A DNA stretch of 64,000 nucleotides from QHVT01 sp036389275 (lineage in GTDB: Bacteria > Acidobacteriota > Thermoanaerobaculia > Gp7-AA8): positions 62,001 to 126,000 of the forward strand of contig DASVQE010000039.1 in NCBI GenBank assembly GCA_036389275.1. Direction: 5' to 3'. Positions within the stretch are counted from its first letter, which is position 1; each line of letters begins with the position of its first letter. The notes under the pieces are model-generated. The model saw nothing but the letters and a program-made list of their open reading frames with translations, was not told where the DNA came from and made no database searches. The translations under genes and the position numbers were made by a program. Positions 8,774 to 19,644 of this stretch are shown here, piece after piece.

Positions 8774-9334
8774 ATGGAATCGACGGACATTGAGCTGGTT
8801 GAGCGCGTACGGAGCGGCGACGACGACGCCTTCCGGCAGCTCGTCGAGCGCCACACCCGGCCGATCTACCGCCTCGCCTTCCGCATCACCGGCAACGCGG
8901 CCGACGCCGATGACGTCGTGCAGGAAACGTTTCTCCGCGCCTACCGCCGGGCCAGCACGTACGACGCGCGGGCCAGCTTCGCTACCTGGCTGCACCGCAT
9001 CGCCGTCAACTGCTCGCTCGACCTGATCGACTCACGCAAGCGCCGCGACGCGCGCGTCGAAGCGACCGACGACCTCTCGTCGCTCGCTTCGACGGACGCA
9101 TCGCCCGACCGCATCGCCCAGGGCAACGAAATGCAACGCGCCGTCGCCGCCGCGCTCACCTCGCTCAGCGGCAACGAGCGCACCGCCTTCGTGCTGCGCC
9201 ACTACGAAGGGATGCCGCTCGAGGAAATCGGACAAGTCCTCGGCACTCGGATGAACGCCACGAAAAACACCGTCTTTCGCGCGGTGCGCAAGCTCCGCGA
9301 ACAACTGCAGCCTTACACGGGATCACTGGTATGA
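8774..9334 (+). CDS. RNA polymerase ECF sigma factor
   Basis: A 186-residue sigma-70 family factor with only regions 2 and 4. Region 2 includes DAFRQLVERHTRPIYRLAFR and the DADDVVQETFLRAYR core-binding motif. Region 4 includes ERTAFVLRHYEGMPLEEIG and the recognition helix NATKNTVFRAVRKLREQL. The start at 8774 is preferred over the in-frame GTG-type start 30 bases upstream because the domain starts there and a GGAG lies nearby. It overlaps the anti-sigma gene by 4 bases (ATGA), the usual arrangement of a sigma factor and its inhibitor. Two HEAT-repeat proteins follow in the same direction and are likely co-transcribed. Confidence 0.93.
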   Translation: MESTDIELVERVRSGDDDAFRQLVERHTRPIYRLAFRITGNAADADDVVQETFLRAYRRASTYDARASFATWLHRIAVNCSLDLIDSRKRRDARVEATDDLSSLASTDASPDRIAQGNEMQRAVAAALTSLSGNERTAFVLRHYEGMPLEEIGQVLGTRMNATKNTVFRAVRKLREQLQPYTGSLV

Positions 9335-10113
9335 ATCATCTCTCACAGGAAGACCTCGTCCTCTGCTTCTACGACGAGCCCGAGGCGGCTGGCGCGCGCG
9401 AGCATCTCGCGCAGTGCGCCGACTGCCGTGACGAACTGGCGCGACTGGCGGCGGTGCTCTCGAGCACCGATGCCTTCGACGCGCCCGAACCGGAGGCCGG
9501 CTACGAATCGATCGTCTGGAACCGCCTCCGCTGGCGTTTGCGCGCCGAGGAGAAACGGCGTCCGATGTGGGCGACATGGAGCGCCGTGGCCGCGGCCGTG
9601 CTGATGGCATTCCTCGGCGGCGTGCTCTGGAAAACCTCGCGCCGCACCGAGCCGGCGCCGCAGATCGCGCAGCAGAAACCTGCGGCCGCCGTGCAGCCGG
9701 TCGCGCAGACCCAGCCGGCGCCGACGCAGCAGGTGCGCGACCGCATCCTCTTCGTCGTGGTGAGCGATCACTTCGAGCAATCGGAGCGCATGCTCGTCGA
9801 GCTCACCAACCTCGCGCCGGGCGAAGGCACCGACATCCGCAACGAACGGGAGCACGCCGAAGCGCTGCTCGCCAGCAACCGTCTCTACCGCCGCACCGCC
9901 AGCGAGCGCGGCGAGGACTCCGTGGCCACGGTCCTCGACGAGCTCGAACCGGTGCTGCTGCAAATCGCCCATACGCCCGACGAGGTCAGCGCCAGCGAGC
10001 TGCGCGCGATCCAGAAACGCGTCGAAGCGAAGGGCCTCGTGTTCAAGCTGCGCGTCCTGCGCTCCGGCGTCCGCGACGCACAACCGAAGAACCCACAACA
10101 ACCGAGCATCTGA
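9331..10113 (+). CDS. Anti-sigma factor with zinc-binding (ZAS) domain
   Basis: The 260-residue product begins with a putative zinc-binding anti-sigma domain containing H-x3-C-x2-C (His25, Cys29, Cys32 in REHLAQCADC), followed by one transmembrane helix (about residues 85-105, WSAVAAAVLMAFLGGVLW). The Pro/Gln/Ala-rich linker and a helical extracytoplasmic domain (about 135-250) would sense the periplasm. It overlaps the ECF sigma gene by 4 bases. The topology suggests that the cytosolic N-terminus holds the sigma factor at the membrane until the periplasmic part receives a signal. The C-terminal domain does not match a family I know. Confidence 0.85.
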   Translation: MNHLSQEDLVLCFYDEPEAAGAREHLAQCADCRDELARLAAVLSSTDAFDAPEPEAGYESIVWNRLRWRLRAEEKRRPMWATWSAVAAAVLMAFLGGVLWKTSRRTEPAPQIAQQKPAAAVQPVAQTQPAPTQQVRDRILFVVVSDHFEQSERMLVELTNLAPGEGTDIRNEREHAEALLASNRLYRRTASERGEDSVATVLDELEPVLLQIAHTPDEVSASELRAIQKRVEAKGLVFKLRVLRSGVRDAQPKNPQQPSI

Positions 10114-10124
10114 AGGACATCGAC

Positions 10125-11363
10125 ATGAGACTCACGAACATCGTTGCGGCCGCGGCAGCCGCGGTCATCCTCGGCGGGACGGCTACGCCGCTCCTCGCGA
10201 ACTGGGACGCCTTCGCCACCGCCTACGCCGCCGAGAAAGGCGCGCGGGCCGGCCGCGAGGCGGAGCTCTACGACGACGGCACCGACGCCATCGACGAAGA
10301 AGAGTGGGAACGTGCCATCAGCAAATTCACCGCGGTCGCGGAGATGAAAGGCACGCGCGCCGACGGCGCCATCTACTGGACCGCCTACGCGCTCTCGAAG
10401 CTCGGCCGCCGCGCCGAAGCATTGAAAGCAATCGAAGCGCTGCGCAAGAGCTATCCGAGCAGCCGCTGGATCGACGACGCGAAAGCCCTCGGCCTCGAGA
10501 TCCGGCAGGCCGGCGGCGAGCGCGTCGCGCCGGAGCGCGTCGATGACGACGAGCTGAAGGTGATGGCCATCCACTCGCTGATGAACACCGATCCCGAGCG
10601 CGCCTTCCCGCTGCTCGAGAAGATCCTCAAAGGCGGCTCGACCGGCAAGGTCAAAGAGCAGGCGCTCTTCATCCTCAGCCAGTCGTCCTCGCCGCGCGGC
10701 CAGGCGCTGATGGCGGAGATCGCCCGCGGCACGGCGCGTCCCGAGCTGCAGCGCGACGCCGTCAAGTACCTCGGCATCAACGCCACGCAGCGCAATCGCG
10801 AGCTGCTGGCGGAGCTCTATACCTCCGCATCGACGGAAGTGCGGAAGGAGGTACTGAACGCCTTCATGATCGCCGGAGACAAGGCCCACATCGCCGCCGC
10901 GGCGCGCGGCGAGAAGAACGCCGACCTGCGCGAAGACGCCATCCGCCTGATGGGCGTGATGGGCGCGCGCAACGAGCTCGCCTCGATGTACGGCACCGAG
11001 ACCTCGCGCAACGTGAAGGAGGCGATCATCAACGGGCTCTTCATCGCCGGCGACGTCGATCACATGACGGAGCTGGCGCGCTCGGAGAAGGATCCCGATC
11101 TGCGCGAAGAAGCGATCCGCCACCTCGGCCTGATGGGGCAGCGCACCGCGCCGACGCTGATCTGGCTCTACGACAACGATCCGAACGAGAGCGTCAAGGA
11201 CGCGGTGATCCAGGGGCTCTTCGTGCAGAACAACGCCCGCGCGCTCATCGAGCTGGCCAAGCGCGAGAAGAACCGCGAGCTCAAGCGCGACATCCTGCAG
11301 AAGCTCTCGGTGATGAACAACAAAGACGCCATCGACTACATGCTGCAGATCCTGGAGGAATAG
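10125..11363 (+). CDS. Exported HEAT-repeat protein
   Basis: The 412-residue protein has a signal peptide (MRLTNIVAAAAAAVILGG...) and then a TPR-like segment (about 50-125: EEEWERAISKFTAVAEM...YWTAYALSKLGRRAEALKAI). A long run of HEAT-like helical repeats of about 30-33 residues follows, carrying motifs such as LREDAIRLMGVMG, LREEAIRHLGLMG and VKDAVIQGLFV. HEAT arrays are protein-interaction scaffolds; no catalytic motif is visible. It lies 11 bases after the anti-sigma gene and 4 bases before another HEAT protein. The frame extends far upstream, but the signal peptide and position after the anti-sigma stop fix the start at 10125. Confidence 0.8.
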   Translation: MRLTNIVAAAAAAVILGGTATPLLANWDAFATAYAAEKGARAGREAELYDDGTDAIDEEEWERAISKFTAVAEMKGTRADGAIYWTAYALSKLGRRAEALKAIEALRKSYPSSRWIDDAKALGLEIRQAGGERVAPERVDDDELKVMAIHSLMNTDPERAFPLLEKILKGGSTGKVKEQALFILSQSSSPRGQALMAEIARGTARPELQRDAVKYLGINATQRNRELLAELYTSASTEVRKEVLNAFMIAGDKAHIAAAARGEKNADLREDAIRLMGVMGARNELASMYGTETSRNVKEAIINGLFIAGDVDHMTELARSEKDPDLREEAIRHLGLMGQRTAPTLIWLYDNDPNESVKDAVIQGLFVQNNARALIELAKREKNRELKRDILQKLSVMNNKDAIDYMLQILEE

Positions 11364-11367
11364 CCAC

Positions 11368-12324
11368 ATGCGACTGCGCGCCCTGTTTGCCTCGCTCCTC
11401 TTCGTGGCCGCCGCCGGGAATCATGCGGCGATCACCATTCCGCAAAACGCGAAGTGGGTGGCCTGGACCGTGCCGACGCCGAGCGACGTCACGATCTGCT
11501 GCTCGTTCAACAACGGCCGCTCCTCCTGCTGCGACTGCACGCTCGAGTCGGACGGCATGAGCATCGGCGACGACCGCCGCACCGGCAGCGGCTCGATGAC
11601 GGTCGCGGTCAAGCTCGAAGGCGGCGTGGCGCGCAAGGTGCGCGTCCTCGACGGCGCGTGCGACGTGCGCGGCAAGAACCCGTCGATCCAGTGGCTCAGC
11701 GACGTGACGCCCGAGGAGAGCATTCAGTACCTGGCGGCGCAGGCGCGGCGCGACGCCGGCGACAACGGCTCGTTCGTCACCGCCATCGCCCTGCACAAGA
11801 GCGCCAGCGCGGAGCCGACGCTCGAACAGCTCGCCGGCCGCGGCGCGCCGACCGACACGCGCGAGCAGGCGCTCTTCTGGCTCGGCCAGCGCGGCGGCGA
11901 CGCCGGCTTCCGCTACCTGACCGCGTTCATGAAAACCGACGCGACGATGGAGCTGAAGAAGCGCGCCGTCTTCGCCATGACGCAGACGAAGTCGGAAGGC
12001 GCGATCGACGAGCTGATCTCGCTGGCGCGCAACAATCCCAGCTCCGAGATCCGCCGCGAATCGCTCTTCTGGCTCGGCCAGAAAGCAGGCGAGAAAGCGG
12101 CGAACGAGCTGCGGCGCGCCGTCGACGACGATCCCGACGACGACGTCCGCGAGCACGCCGTCTTCGCCATCTCCCAACTGCCACACGACCGCTCGGTGCC
12201 GCTGCTGATCGATCTGGTCAAGCACCACAAGAGCGCCAAAGTCCGCGAGCGCGCCATGTTCTGGCTCGCGCAGACGAACGATCCGCGCGCGCTGCAGGTC
12301 ATCGAAGACATCCTCACAAAGTAA
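11368..12324 (+). CDS. Exported HEAT-repeat protein with N-terminal Cys-rich domain
   Basis: A 318-residue paralogue of the preceding gene. It has a signal peptide (about 20 residues), a distinct N-terminal beta-rich domain containing ICCSFNNGRSSCCDC (five cysteines in 15 residues, about residues 45-59), and then HEAT-like repeats (REQALFWLGQRGG, KKRAVFAMTQT, RRESLFWLGQKAG, REHAVFAISQLP, RERAMFWLAQTND). The five repeats share an x-x-ALFWLGQ core, so they arose by internal duplication. It follows the first HEAT gene by 4 bases. Placement behind a sigma/anti-sigma pair suggests a periplasmic partner of that system, by inference only. Confidence 0.8.
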   Translation: MRLRALFASLLFVAAAGNHAAITIPQNAKWVAWTVPTPSDVTICCSFNNGRSSCCDCTLESDGMSIGDDRRTGSGSMTVAVKLEGGVARKVRVLDGACDVRGKNPSIQWLSDVTPEESIQYLAAQARRDAGDNGSFVTAIALHKSASAEPTLEQLAGRGAPTDTREQALFWLGQRGGDAGFRYLTAFMKTDATMELKKRAVFAMTQTKSEGAIDELISLARNNPSSEIRRESLFWLGQKAGEKAANELRRAVDDDPDDDVREHAVFAISQLPHDRSVPLLIDLVKHHKSAKVRERAMFWLAQTNDPRALQVIEDILTK

Positions 12325-12334
12325 CCGCCGCGCG

Positions 12335-12432
12335 TGTCATCCCGAGCGTAGCGAGGGACCTGGGCGGGCGGTGCTCGAGGAACGTGCCTGCCGCGCCACC
12401 CGCCCAGGTCCCTCGCTACGCTCGGGATGACA
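12335..12432. repeat. 98-bp palindromic intergenic repeat, copy 1
   Basis: A perfect 34-bp inverted repeat (left arm 12335-12368 starting TGTCATCCCGAGCGTAG, right arm 12399-12432) encloses a 30-base loop. A second copy of the same length lies at 45563-45660 and a truncated one at 12437-12521. It carries no open frame of its own and looks like a non-autonomous element (MITE/REP type). Placed directly after the HEAT operon, it would also fold as a strong hairpin in the transcript and may act as a terminator for convergent genes. Confidence 0.85.
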
Positions 12433-12436
12433 GCGC

Positions 12437-12521
12437 GTGTCCCGGGACTTGGGCGGGCGGTGCGCGAGGAACGTGCCTGCCGCACCACCCGCCCAGGTCC
12501 CTCGCTACGCTCGGGATGACA
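12437..12521. repeat. 98-bp palindromic repeat family, truncated copy 2
   Basis: It lies in the same orientation immediately after copy 1. The loop and right arm are intact, but the first 15-20 bases of the left arm are lost or degraded (it begins GTCCCGGGACTTGGGCGGG). The right arm contains the stop codon of the minus-strand histidine kinase at 12505, so the last residues of that protein are encoded by the repeat. Confidence 0.75.
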
Positions 12522-13754
12522 GCGCGATGCGGAATTCGGCGCCGCCGCTGCTGCCGTTCGCGTGGGCGAACGGCAGCTCGTGGTTGGCGAGGATCTCCTG
12601 GACGATGGTCAGGCCGAGGCCGCGGCCGTCGCGCTTGGTGGTGAAGAAGGGCGTGAACAGCTCGGCGCGCGCGGAGTCGGCGATGCCGGGGCCGGAGTCG
12701 GCGATGGTCAGCACGCCCTCGTGCAGCGCGGCCCGGATCACGCCGTCGCGCTCGATCGCGTCGATGGCGTTGCGGAAGATGTTCAGGATCACCTGCTCGA
12801 ACTGGCTGGCGTCGACGTCGTACGCGCTGCGGTCTTCCAGCGCGAGCTCGACGCGGATGCCGCGCTCGGCGAGCTCCGGCCGCAGCAGCGCCGCCACGCG
12901 CTCGACCAGCTCGCCCACGATTGCCGGTGCGCGGTGCGGCGGCGGGATGCGCACGACGTCAGCGAAGGCGCTCATGAAGCGGTTCAGCGCGTCGATGCGC
13001 GACGAGGCGATGGTCAGCGCGCTGGTGAAGTCGGCGCGATCGTCGGCGCCGATCTGCGGCGCGTAACGGAGCGACGACTCGAGCAGCGAGCGCACCGCGC
13101 CGACGGAGTTGTTCACCTCGTGCGACATCATCCGGATCAGTTTGTCGTACGCCGATTTCTCCGACAGCCGCAGCTCCTCGGTCAGCTCCTCGATCACGAA
13201 AAATGTCTTGGCGAAGCCGCGGTCGCGAAACTCCGCGCGCGAGACTTTCAGCCGCCGCACGCCGTGCGTCACCAGCCGCGACTCGCCCGGCGCCAGCGCC
13301 AGCATCGACTCGCGCAGATCGGCCGTCATCAACCGCTGCGCCGCCGGATTGAAGCGCTGCGGCGCGCCGTCGAAGTCGCAGATCACGATGCCGGCCGGCG
13401 AGGCCTCGACGATCTTCTCGAGCAGTTGATGCTGCTCCTCCGCCGCCAGCCGCTCCTCGCGCAGCCGGTCGATCATCCGGTTGTAGACGTCGATGAGCGT
13501 GTCCATCTCCGGCTGGCCGACCGGCACGAAGCGCGAGGTGAAGTCGCGCTCGGCGATCAGCTCCGCGCCGGTGCGGATGAGATCGAGCGGCACGAAGAGC
13601 GCGCGCACCAGCCGCACGCTCAGCACGACGGAGAGGACGAAGAACGCCTCGACGGCGAAGAGCCAGGCCGGACGCTCGAGCAGCACCACCACCGCGGCCG
13701 CGCCGACAAGCGCGTGCAGCGCGACCAGGTAGATGATGATCTTCGCCCGCAGCC

Positions 13755-13758
<4 letters not shown>
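12505..13758 (-). CDS. Sensor histidine kinase, NtrY/NtrB-like
   Basis: This 417-residue kinase has two N-terminal transmembrane helices (about 5-28 and 32-52), a HAMP-like region (about 55-105: VPLDLIRTGAELIAERDFTS), a PAS domain (about 110-205) and a kinase core. The core has the H-box RMMSHEVNNSVG (His near residue 226), the N-box ILNIFRNAIDAI, G1 IADSGPGIA, F-box FTPFFTTK and G2 GRGLGLTI. The H-box with Asn-Asn is typical of NtrY-like kinases that pair with NtrC-family activators. Its start overlaps the stop of the NtrC-type gene by 4 bases. Its last four residues (SSRA) and stop codon come from the palindromic repeat, so the C-terminus may have been altered by the insertion. Confidence 0.92.
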
Positions 13759-15136
<1,378 letters not shown>

Positions 15137-15140
<4 letters not shown>

Positions 15141-16339
15141 TCGTAACGCAGCGCCTCGGCCGGCTCCAGCCGCGAAGCCAGCCAGCTCGGGTAGAGCCCC
15201 GAAGCTAACGTGATGCCGTAGATCACCGCAAGCGCGGCGACGATGCCGGCGGTGAAGACCGTCGGCGTGAAGATGGCGAACACGCCGATGAGCGGCAACT
15301 GCAGCACGACCACCAGTCCGACGATGACCGCCAGCGTCGCCAGCAGCGCCACCTCCGCGAGGATCTGCCGCCGCACGCCGGTGCCGCTCGCGCCGACGGC
15401 GCGCCGCAGTCCGAGCTCGCGCGTGCGCCGCGTGACGTTCTGCCAGAGCACGCCGGTCAGTCCGAGCGCGACCATCGAGATGAGGAAGAGCGCGATGATG
15501 CCGCCGACGATCAGCGGCGTGGCGCGCATGCGGTTCGCGAAGTCGCGCATGCGGTCGAGCCGGCGCACGTCGAAGGAGAGGTCGGGCATCGTCGAGTGCA
15601 AGTGCTCGGTGAGCTGCGCCTCGAACTCGGCCGGCGTGCCGGGCCGCACGCGCACGAGCAGATCGGTCGGGATGCGGCCGTTCGGCTTCTCGAGCGACTT
15701 CCGGTAGAAAACCATGTTCAGCCCCGGCGCGGAGAACTCGCCGTTCTTCCGGTACGGCGGGACCACGCCGACCACGCGGTAGACGACCTTCTGATACTCG
15801 TCGAACTTCTGCCCGATCGGGTCCGCGTCGCCGAAGAAGGCCTTGGCGAGATCGCTGTCGATCACCACCGGGCGGAAGTCGAGCGCGTCGTCAGCCGGCG
15901 AGAACCAGCGGCCGCGAATCACGTTCATCTTCAGCGCGGCGGCGAAGCCGTCGCTCACTTCGTCGCGCGTGATGCGCACGGTGCGTCCGTTGCGCTCCCA
16001 CACGCCTTCCGAAGTGCCGTTGCCGAAGGGCGGCGTGTCGGAGAGCCCGGCCGCGACCACCTGCGGGAAGGCCTTCGTCTCGCGGACCACGCGCGCCATC
16101 GTCTCGCGCATCGGGTCGTCCGGACTGTCGAGTTGCTCCGGCGGTCCGCCGAGGCCGCCGACGTGGATGACCCAGACGTCGTCCCACGCGAAGCCGAGCG
16201 GACGATGCCAGCCGGTGATCAGCGCGATGGCGCCGGTGACGACGGCGAAGACGACCAGGAACGAGAAGAAGATCTCCACCGCCACGAGCGCGTTCGCGCG
16301 CTTGCGGTGCCACACCAGTTTGAGCAGATGCCGGATCAT
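15137..16339 (-). CDS. ABC transporter permease, FtsX/MacB family (second permease)
   Basis: The 400-residue protein has an N-terminal transmembrane helix (about 18-42), a large periplasmic MacB-type core domain (about 45-275, with SDTPPFGNGT and VVGVVPPYRKNGEF) and three C-terminal helices of the FtsX domain (about 285-385), closing with the typical SRLEPAEALRYE. It would form a heterodimeric permease with the preceding gene, powered by the LolD-type ATPase upstream, to move a substrate outward from the periplasm through the adaptor. The start ATG overlaps the previous stop by 4 bases. The substrate is not predictable. Confidence 0.9.
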
Positions 16340-17588
16340 GCAACACCTCCACGCAGCGCGCTGACGGGATCGAGGCGCGACATCCGCCACGCCGGATAGG
16401 CGCCCGAGAAGACGCCGAAGAAAATCGCCACGAGCAGTCCGTACCCGAAGACGCGCAGGTTCAGTGCGATCTCGGCGTGCGGCACGACGCCCGAGCGGTT
16501 GAAGAAGAAGAGGACGATGCTGGCCAGCACGTACGCGATCACGCCGCCGATCACGGTCAGCACGACGTTCTCGAGCACGAACTGCGAGACCAGCGCGCCG
16601 CGCCGCGCGCCGAAAGCCTTGCGCACGCCGATCTCCGGCGCGCGCTCGAGGATGCGGCTGAGGTTCAGCGTGACGAGGTTCAGCGCCGGCAGCGTCATGA
16701 AGAGCACGGCCAGCACGCCGAGGAGGATGCGCACGAACGTGCCGGCGCGGTCGCGAAACTTGTTCAGGCCGGGACCGTTGACCATGTCCCGCGCGAACGC
16801 TTCGAACGGCGTGTCGAGACCGGCGCGGTAACCCTTGAACACTTTCGGGTCGGTCACCGGCACGCGCGGCAGCACCTCGGCGAAACGGTTCTTGAGCTGC
16901 TTGCGGTCGCTCGCGTCGTGCAGCAGCAGCACCGCCATGAAGTTGCCGCCCATGATCTGCCGCGTGTACTCCGACGACTTCGCCGTCGTGTGCGGCACCC
17001 ACATGTCGCTGTACGCGGTGAGGCGCGTGGTCGACGCGGCCGGCACGACGCCGATGACGGTGAAGCGCTGCCCGTCGAGCACCACCGTCCGCCCGGCCGC
17101 GCTCGCGCCGTCGAACAGTTTGCGGCGAAGCTCGTCGCTGATCACCGCCACGAACGAGCCGCGCGCGACCTCATCCTCCGTGAAGGGACGTCCTTCGATG
17201 AAGCGGAAGTCGAGCACCTTCCAGTAATTCGCATCGGTGCGCCGCAACTGCGTGTCGATGCGCCCGCCGCGCAGGTAGATCGTGCGCGGCAGCGGATCGG
17301 TGAAGGCGGTGGCGCGCTCGACGCCGGGCAGATTGAGCACGTACTGCGCGAGAAATCCGTAGCCGGGATTCGTGCTCTCGGTCGCCTGCGGTCCGTACTG
17401 CGAGAGCCGGTGGATGACCAGCACGCGGTCGAAGCGCGACTCCGGGCCGGTGGCGGCGAAGAGATCGTCGAGGATGGCCGTCGCCACCACCAGCACCACC
17501 AGGGTCAGCGTGATCCCGAACAGCGAGATGAACGTAAAGAACTTGCGCCGGGTGAGTACTTTGAGAGCGAGCTTGATGTAGTTGCGCA

Positions 17589-17589
<1 letters not shown>
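16336..17589 (-). CDS. ABC transporter permease, FtsX/MacB family (first permease)
   Basis: A 417-residue MacB-type permease: N-terminal helix (about 18-42), periplasmic core (about 45-275, including VIGVVPAASTTRLTAYSDMWVP), and three C-terminal helices with the coupling sequence ERAPEIGVRKAFGARRGALVSQFVLE between the first two. It closes with MSRLDPVSALRGG, the usual FtsX tail. Start choice is ATG 17589, sharing its A with the stop TGA of the ATPase gene (TGATG); a GTG 3 bases earlier is also possible. It pairs with the second permease in one operon. Confidence 0.9.
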
Positions 17590-18254
<665 letters not shown>

Positions 18255-18277
18255 TTGCCTTCCTCCTGATTGAGACG

Positions 18278-19522
18278 CTAGTTGAGACGCAGTTCGCGGA
18301 TGCCCGCGTAGTCGTTCATGTTCGAGATCACCAGCTCGTCGCCTTCGGCCGCGCCGGAGACCACCTCGAGCTGTTCGTCGCCGGTGAGGCCGTAGCGCAG
18401 GCGCGTGCGGACGGCGCGGTCGCCGCGCACGATGAAGACGTCCTCGACGTCGCTCTGGCCGAGGGCGCCGCGCGCGACGCGCAGCGCATTGCCGCGGCGC
18501 GCGGTGACGACGTAGACGTCGACGCGCAGGTTGTTGCGCAGGCGCGGCTGGGCCGGCTCGTCGAGCGTCACCGAGAACGTCACCACGCCGTTGACGATGC
18601 GCGGGTCGACGCTGTCGATCGTGCCGCCGACCGACGTCGTGTCATCGAGCTTCACGCGTGCGCGCATGCCGGCGCTCAGCTTCGCCGCGTGGATGTCGGA
18701 GATGGTGGCGTTGACGCGGTAGGCCGTCAGGTCGGCGATCCGCGCCAGGATGTCGCCGCGGCGCACTGTCGCGCCGACTTCCGGCACGACCCAGGTCACG
18801 ACGCCGGAGCGGTCGGCGCGCATCATCGCCAGCACGAGCTGCCGCTGCGACTCGTCGCGCTCGCGACGCGCGATGCCGACTGCATTCGCCGCCGCGGCGA
18901 GCTGCGCCTCGCGCGAGCGCCGCGCCCGCGCCAGCGCTTCCTCGAGCTGCCGGATCTCGATCTCGCTCTTCTTCGCGGACGCCGCCGCAGCGAGCACTTC
19001 CTGCTGCGAGGCGAGACCTGCTTCGCCGAGGCGCGACTTCTGCTGCGAGGTGTACTGCAGGATCGTCGCGTCGAGCCGCTTCTGTTCGATCTGCGCCTGC
19101 GTCGAGGCGATGATCTCGTCGAGCCGCAGCCGCAACTGCGCGAGGTCGCTCTCCTTCTGCGAGAGCGTCTGCTGCAGCCGCTCGGTGTCGAGCCGCGCGC
19201 CGGCGGTGTCGAGCGTGACCAGCGCGTCGCCGGCCTGCACGGCGTCGCCGGCGCGGCGGTCGATGCGCAGCACGCGCGCTTCGACGGGGCTGGAGACGAC
19301 CTGCTCGACGCGCGGCACGACCGTGCCGCTGGCCTGCAGCGTCGCCTCGACCGGGCCACGCTCGACGCGCGCGGTGCGCAGGTCGCGGCGCTTCACCGAC
19401 GGCCGCAGCCAGGCGATCGTCGCCGCGAACGAGAAGACCACCGCCGCCACGGCGATCAGCACGATGAGGACGCGCCGCGCGGTGCGCCGGGTCCGGACTT
19501 CCTTTGCGATTTCGCGATCCAT
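18278..19522 (-). CDS. Periplasmic adaptor (HlyD/MacA-type membrane fusion protein)
   Basis: This 414-residue protein has one N-terminal membrane helix (about 18-40). A barrel-sandwich/lipoyl half (about 60-100, VSSPVEARVLRIDRRAGDAVQAGDALV) and a long coiled-coil hairpin (about 110-215) follow, then the returning lipoyl half and beta-barrel (VVTWVVPEVGATVRRGDILARI) and a membrane-proximal domain (DEQLEVVSGAAEGDELV). It would link the MacB-type transporter to an outer-membrane channel. It is the first gene of the efflux operon and sits just downstream of the sigma-54 promoter. The predicted leader from that promoter is very short (about 5 bases), so either the leader is minimal or translation begins at a later codon. 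Confidence 0.9.
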   Translation of the reverse strand: MDREIAKEVRTRRTARRVLIVLIAVAAVVFSFAATIAWLRPSVKRRDLRTARVERGPVEATLQASGTVVPRVEQVVSSPVEARVLRIDRRAGDAVQAGDALVTLDTAGARLDTERLQQTLSQKESDLAQLRLRLDEIIASTQAQIEQKRLDATILQYTSQQKSRLGEAGLASQQEVLAAAASAKKSEIEIRQLEEALARARRSREAQLAAAANAVGIARRERDESQRQLVLAMMRADRSGVVTWVVPEVGATVRRGDILARIADLTAYRVNATISDIHAAKLSAGMRARVKLDDTTSVGGTIDSVDPRIVNGVVTFSVTLDEPAQPRLRNNLRVDVYVVTARRGNALRVARGALGQSDVEDVFIVRGDRAVRTRLRYGLTGDEQLEVVSGAAEGDELVISNMNDYAGIRELRLN

Positions 19523-19537
19523 ACGGGTCGCTCTATT

Positions 19538-19553
19538 GGCGAACGCGGTGCCA
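19538..19553 (-). promoter_or_regulatory. Sigma-54 (-24/-12) promoter of the efflux operon
   Basis: On the minus strand the sequence reads TGGCACCGCGTTCGCC. It keeps the invariant GG of the -24 element and GC of the -12 element at the exact spacing of the consensus TGGCAC-N5-TTGC. It lies 16 bases before the start codon of the adaptor gene. The operon encodes its own GAFTDA-type activator, which makes a real sigma-54 promoter plausible. The -12 element differs from consensus in two positions (TCGCC for TTGCA). Confidence 0.75.
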
Positions 19554-19594
19554 CCTGTTTCGGCAGCAGAATCAATGACTTACGTGAACGGCGG

Positions 19595-19630
19595 TGTTCG
19601 CTTTCGCAAGGCGGTGTCCGGATTCGGACA
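19595..19630 (-). promoter_or_regulatory. Upstream activator sites for the NtrC-type regulator
   Basis: A perfect palindrome, TGTCCGGATTCGGACA, lies at 19615-19630. A degenerate version, TGTTCGCTTTCGCAAG, lies at 19595-19610. Their centres are exactly 20 bases apart, about two helical turns, and they sit roughly 42-92 bases upstream of the -24 element. Paired palindromes on one DNA face are what NtrC-family activators bind. The match between this layout and the activator encoded in the operon is strong circumstantial evidence. Confidence 0.6.
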
Positions 19631-19644
19631 GTAGGATGCGCGGC

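Noticed and set aside
12335..12521. Small reading frames in the palindromic repeat (reading VIPSVARDLGG)
   Set aside because: They appear in every copy and on both strands because the element is a palindrome; they have no start signal and no independent support.
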